DNA from: B33-G16 sp964611035
GTDB taxonomy: Bacteria > Desulfobacterota > DSM-4660 > Desulfatiglandales > B25-G16
Direction: 5' to 3'
Length of the DNA: 64,000 nt
NCBI GenBank assembly: GCA_964611035.1
Contig: CAZSWT010000012.1
Location: 1-64,000, forward strand
The notes beneath the pieces are model-generated. The model made no database searches. It saw only the letters and a program-made list of their open reading frames with translations, and was not told where the DNA came from. Shown here one piece after another: positions 62,590 to 64,000 of this stretch. Each line of letters starts with the position of its first letter. The stretch's first letter is position 1. Position numbers and translations under genes: made by a program.

Positions 62590-64000
62590 CTACCCCCTGA
62601 ACATCATCTGCAATTCATATACACCAGAGTCAATTCTCCTTTGCATATCAAAGCCCATCTTTTCAAATACATGAAGCATTGGCTTGTTCTCTGCCAGTAC
62701 CTCTGCGGTAAAGCCAAGAAGGCCCTGTCTCTGTGCCAGATAGGTGAGATACCTGAGCAATTCTGAGCCAATATCTCTGTTTTGGTACGTATCCTTTACC
62801 GCGAATGCCACCTCTGCGGTATGAGTGGACTCAAATATGCTATACTGCCCCACGCCCACAATCTCCTCTGTCTCTTCGGTTTGTATCACTGCGAGGATCA
62901 CCATCTCATTGGAGTAGTCAATAACGACAAACTCCTGCAATCGCTCGTGGGGCATGTCCTTCCGGACAGACATGAACCTGCGATAGAGGCTCTGGTCTGA
63001 AAGGGAATAGAAGAAATCCTTGAGGAGGTCTTCGTCGCTAATTTTCACAGGCCTCAACAGGATCTCAAATCCCTTTTTTGTGGTCCTATAGATCTCAAGG
63101 GATTCCGGGTATTCTCCTTTCTTTCCGGGTATAAAGGCCTGGTCTTTGTAAATGAGGTTGCGTTTTTTTGCCTCCTCTATAAGCCATGATCTAAATTTTG
63201 GATGTGCAATGGAGATTAATGCCATTGCCCGTTCCCTGATGTTCTTTCCATGAAGATAGGACATCCCATACTCTGTTACTACATATTGCACATCGCACCT
63301 ATTAAGTGTGGAGCCAGACCCCTCTATAAGAAAGGGGACAATTCTTGAGACCTTCCCTTGCTGTGCTGTAGAGGGAAGAACAAGGATCGTTTTACCCTTT
63401 GGTGCCAATGCCGCTCCTCTCATGAAATTTGCCTGCCCCCCTACGCCACTGTAAAATTGCATTCCGAGAGAATCCGCCGTTGTCTGCCCTGTCAGGTCGA
63501 TTGCCAGCGCAGTGTTGATGGCTGTCATGTGTTCCTGGCGGGCGATAACCAGGGGATTATTGGTGTAGTCAACCGTTCTGAATTCTATCGAAGGATTATC
63601 ATGGATATATTCATAGGTTTCCTTTGTGCCCATACAGAAGGTTGCCACTGTTTTCCCACGGTTAAGGGTTTTTTTGGAATTGTCAATCACACCTTTTTTC
63701 ATCAATTCTACGATACCGTGGGGCAACAGCTCCGTGTGAACACCCAGATGTTGTTTCTCGCCAAGACTGAGTAAAATACCATCGGTAATGTCTCCATAGC
63801 CAACCTGAATAGTATCGCCATCCTGAATGAGGCGCGACATATAGGTGCCAATTCGCCGGCCAATCTCAGGGTCAGCATGGGTATGGTACTCCAAAATGGG
63901 TTCATCATAAGGGATGATAAAATTTACATCATCTACATGGATAACGCCGTCTCCAGGGACCCGTGGCATATGGGCATTTACCTGAGCCACAACCAGTGGG
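62590..64000 (-). CDS. Acyl-CoA hydrolase/CoA-transferase with C-terminal GNAT domain, 5' end outside window
   Basis: The frame runs to the window edge (PLVVAQVNAHMPRVPGD), a mid-protein motif of acetyl-CoA hydrolase/4-hydroxybutyrate CoA-transferases, so the N-terminal ~170 residues are missing. GVHTELLPHG (~100 visible) carries the expected catalytic Glu, and GQANFMRGA the glycine loop. A GNAT acetyltransferase domain follows (last ~150 residues, NRDIGSELLRYLTYLAQRQG as CoA-binding). Such fusions are known in anaerobes; the GNAT part may acetylate partner enzymes. First visible gene of the energy operon. Confidence 0.85.
   Translation of the reverse strand, partial: PLVVAQVNAHMPRVPGDGVIHVDDVNFIIPYDEPILEYHTHADPEIGRRIGTYMSRLIQDGDTIQVGYGDITDGILLSLGEKQHLGVHTELLPHGIVELMKKGVIDNSKKTLNRGKTVATFCMGTKETYEYIHDNPSIEFRTVDYTNNPLVIARQEHMTAINTALAIDLTGQTTADSLGMQFYSGVGGQANFMRGAALAPKGKTILVLPSTAQQGKVSRIVPFLIEGSGSTLNRCDVQYVVTEYGMSYLHGKNIRERAMALISIAHPKFRSWLIEEAKKRNLIYKDQAFIPGKKGEYPESLEIYRTTKKGFEILLRPVKISDEDLLKDFFYSLSDQSLYRRFMSVRKDMPHERLQEFVVIDYSNEMVILAVIQTEETEEIVGVGQYSIFESTHTAEVAFAVKDTYQNRDIGSELLRYLTYLAQRQGLLGFTAEVLAENKPMLHVFEKMGFDMQRRIDSGVYELQMMFRG

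Noticed and set aside
1..64000. CRISPR arrays, rRNA and tRNA genes
   Set aside because: No regularly spaced direct repeats and no cloverleaf-capable sequence with the usual T-loop GTTCRA block was noticed; tRNAscan-SE and a CRISPR finder would be decisive.

Overview
The window reads as a chromosomal segment of an anaerobic, Gram-negative, fairly low-GC bacterium, most likely a Desulfobacterota (deltaproteobacterial) lineage. This is inferred from gene content, not from a marker tree. The outer-membrane biology (SurA-like chaperones, a LolB-like lipoprotein, KdsD, an RND pump) points to a Gram-negative cell. The tungsten aldehyde oxidoreductase, the ADP-forming acyl-CoA synthetase, a 4-hydroxybutyryl-CoA dehydratase-like enzyme and a probable selenoprotein point to strict anaerobiosis.

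Layout. 1-1.2 kb: two minus-strand redox/Fe-S genes; the first-transcribed one has an in-frame UGA at the first conserved Cys of the C_GCAxxG_C_C family, followed by a plausible SECIS hairpin. 2.1-19.7 kb: a mostly plus-strand housekeeping run (AbfD/HpaB-like dehydratase, mfd, two parvulin-type chaperones, rodZ, tyrS, rpoH, a TPR lipoprotein, a LolB-like lipoprotein, a Mut7-C protein, an M48 peptidase). It is interrupted by a tandem ~115-bp repeat array carrying a truncated IS110-type transposase. 19.9-26.5 kb: accessory DNA with an AbrB/PIN module, a TumA/TumE-like module, a RAYT remnant, a SEC-C protein, a HEPN protein and a 287-bp MITE. 26.9-35.5 kb, minus strand: ABC-F ATPase, trkH-trkA, ruvB, ruvA, ruvC, yebC.

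35.9-45.05 kb: a series of plus-strand genes or short operons separated by attC-like imperfect palindromes. Several putative cassettes begin with bases complementary to the R'' box of their own downstream attC, as expected for integron cassettes. No integrase is visible, so this looks like a CALIN (cluster of attC sites lacking an integrase). Cassette cargo includes a Mug-like glycosylase, membrane and zinc-ribbon proteins, two MBL-fold proteins (one broken by a stop), a UbiA prenyltransferase with a radical SAM enzyme, and a YgiT-type zinc finger. kdsD and a DapA-like gene lie between the fifth site and a second copy of the MITE.

45.2-64 kb: a DUF3175 protein, a Phd/VapC module with a readable promoter-operator, a DUF6765 protein, an RND pump with its adaptor, an APC permease, an MBL protein, an aorABC-like operon, and a minus-strand acyl-CoA energy operon (CoA-transferase/GNAT fusion, ADP-forming acyl-CoA synthetase, DRTGG-domain protein). 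The last two units could together interconvert aldehydes, acids and acyl-CoAs with ATP conservation.

The best leads are the candidate selenoprotein, the attC cassette series, the identical MITE pair with clean 8-bp target duplications, and the IS110 relic lying exactly at a repeat-unit boundary.
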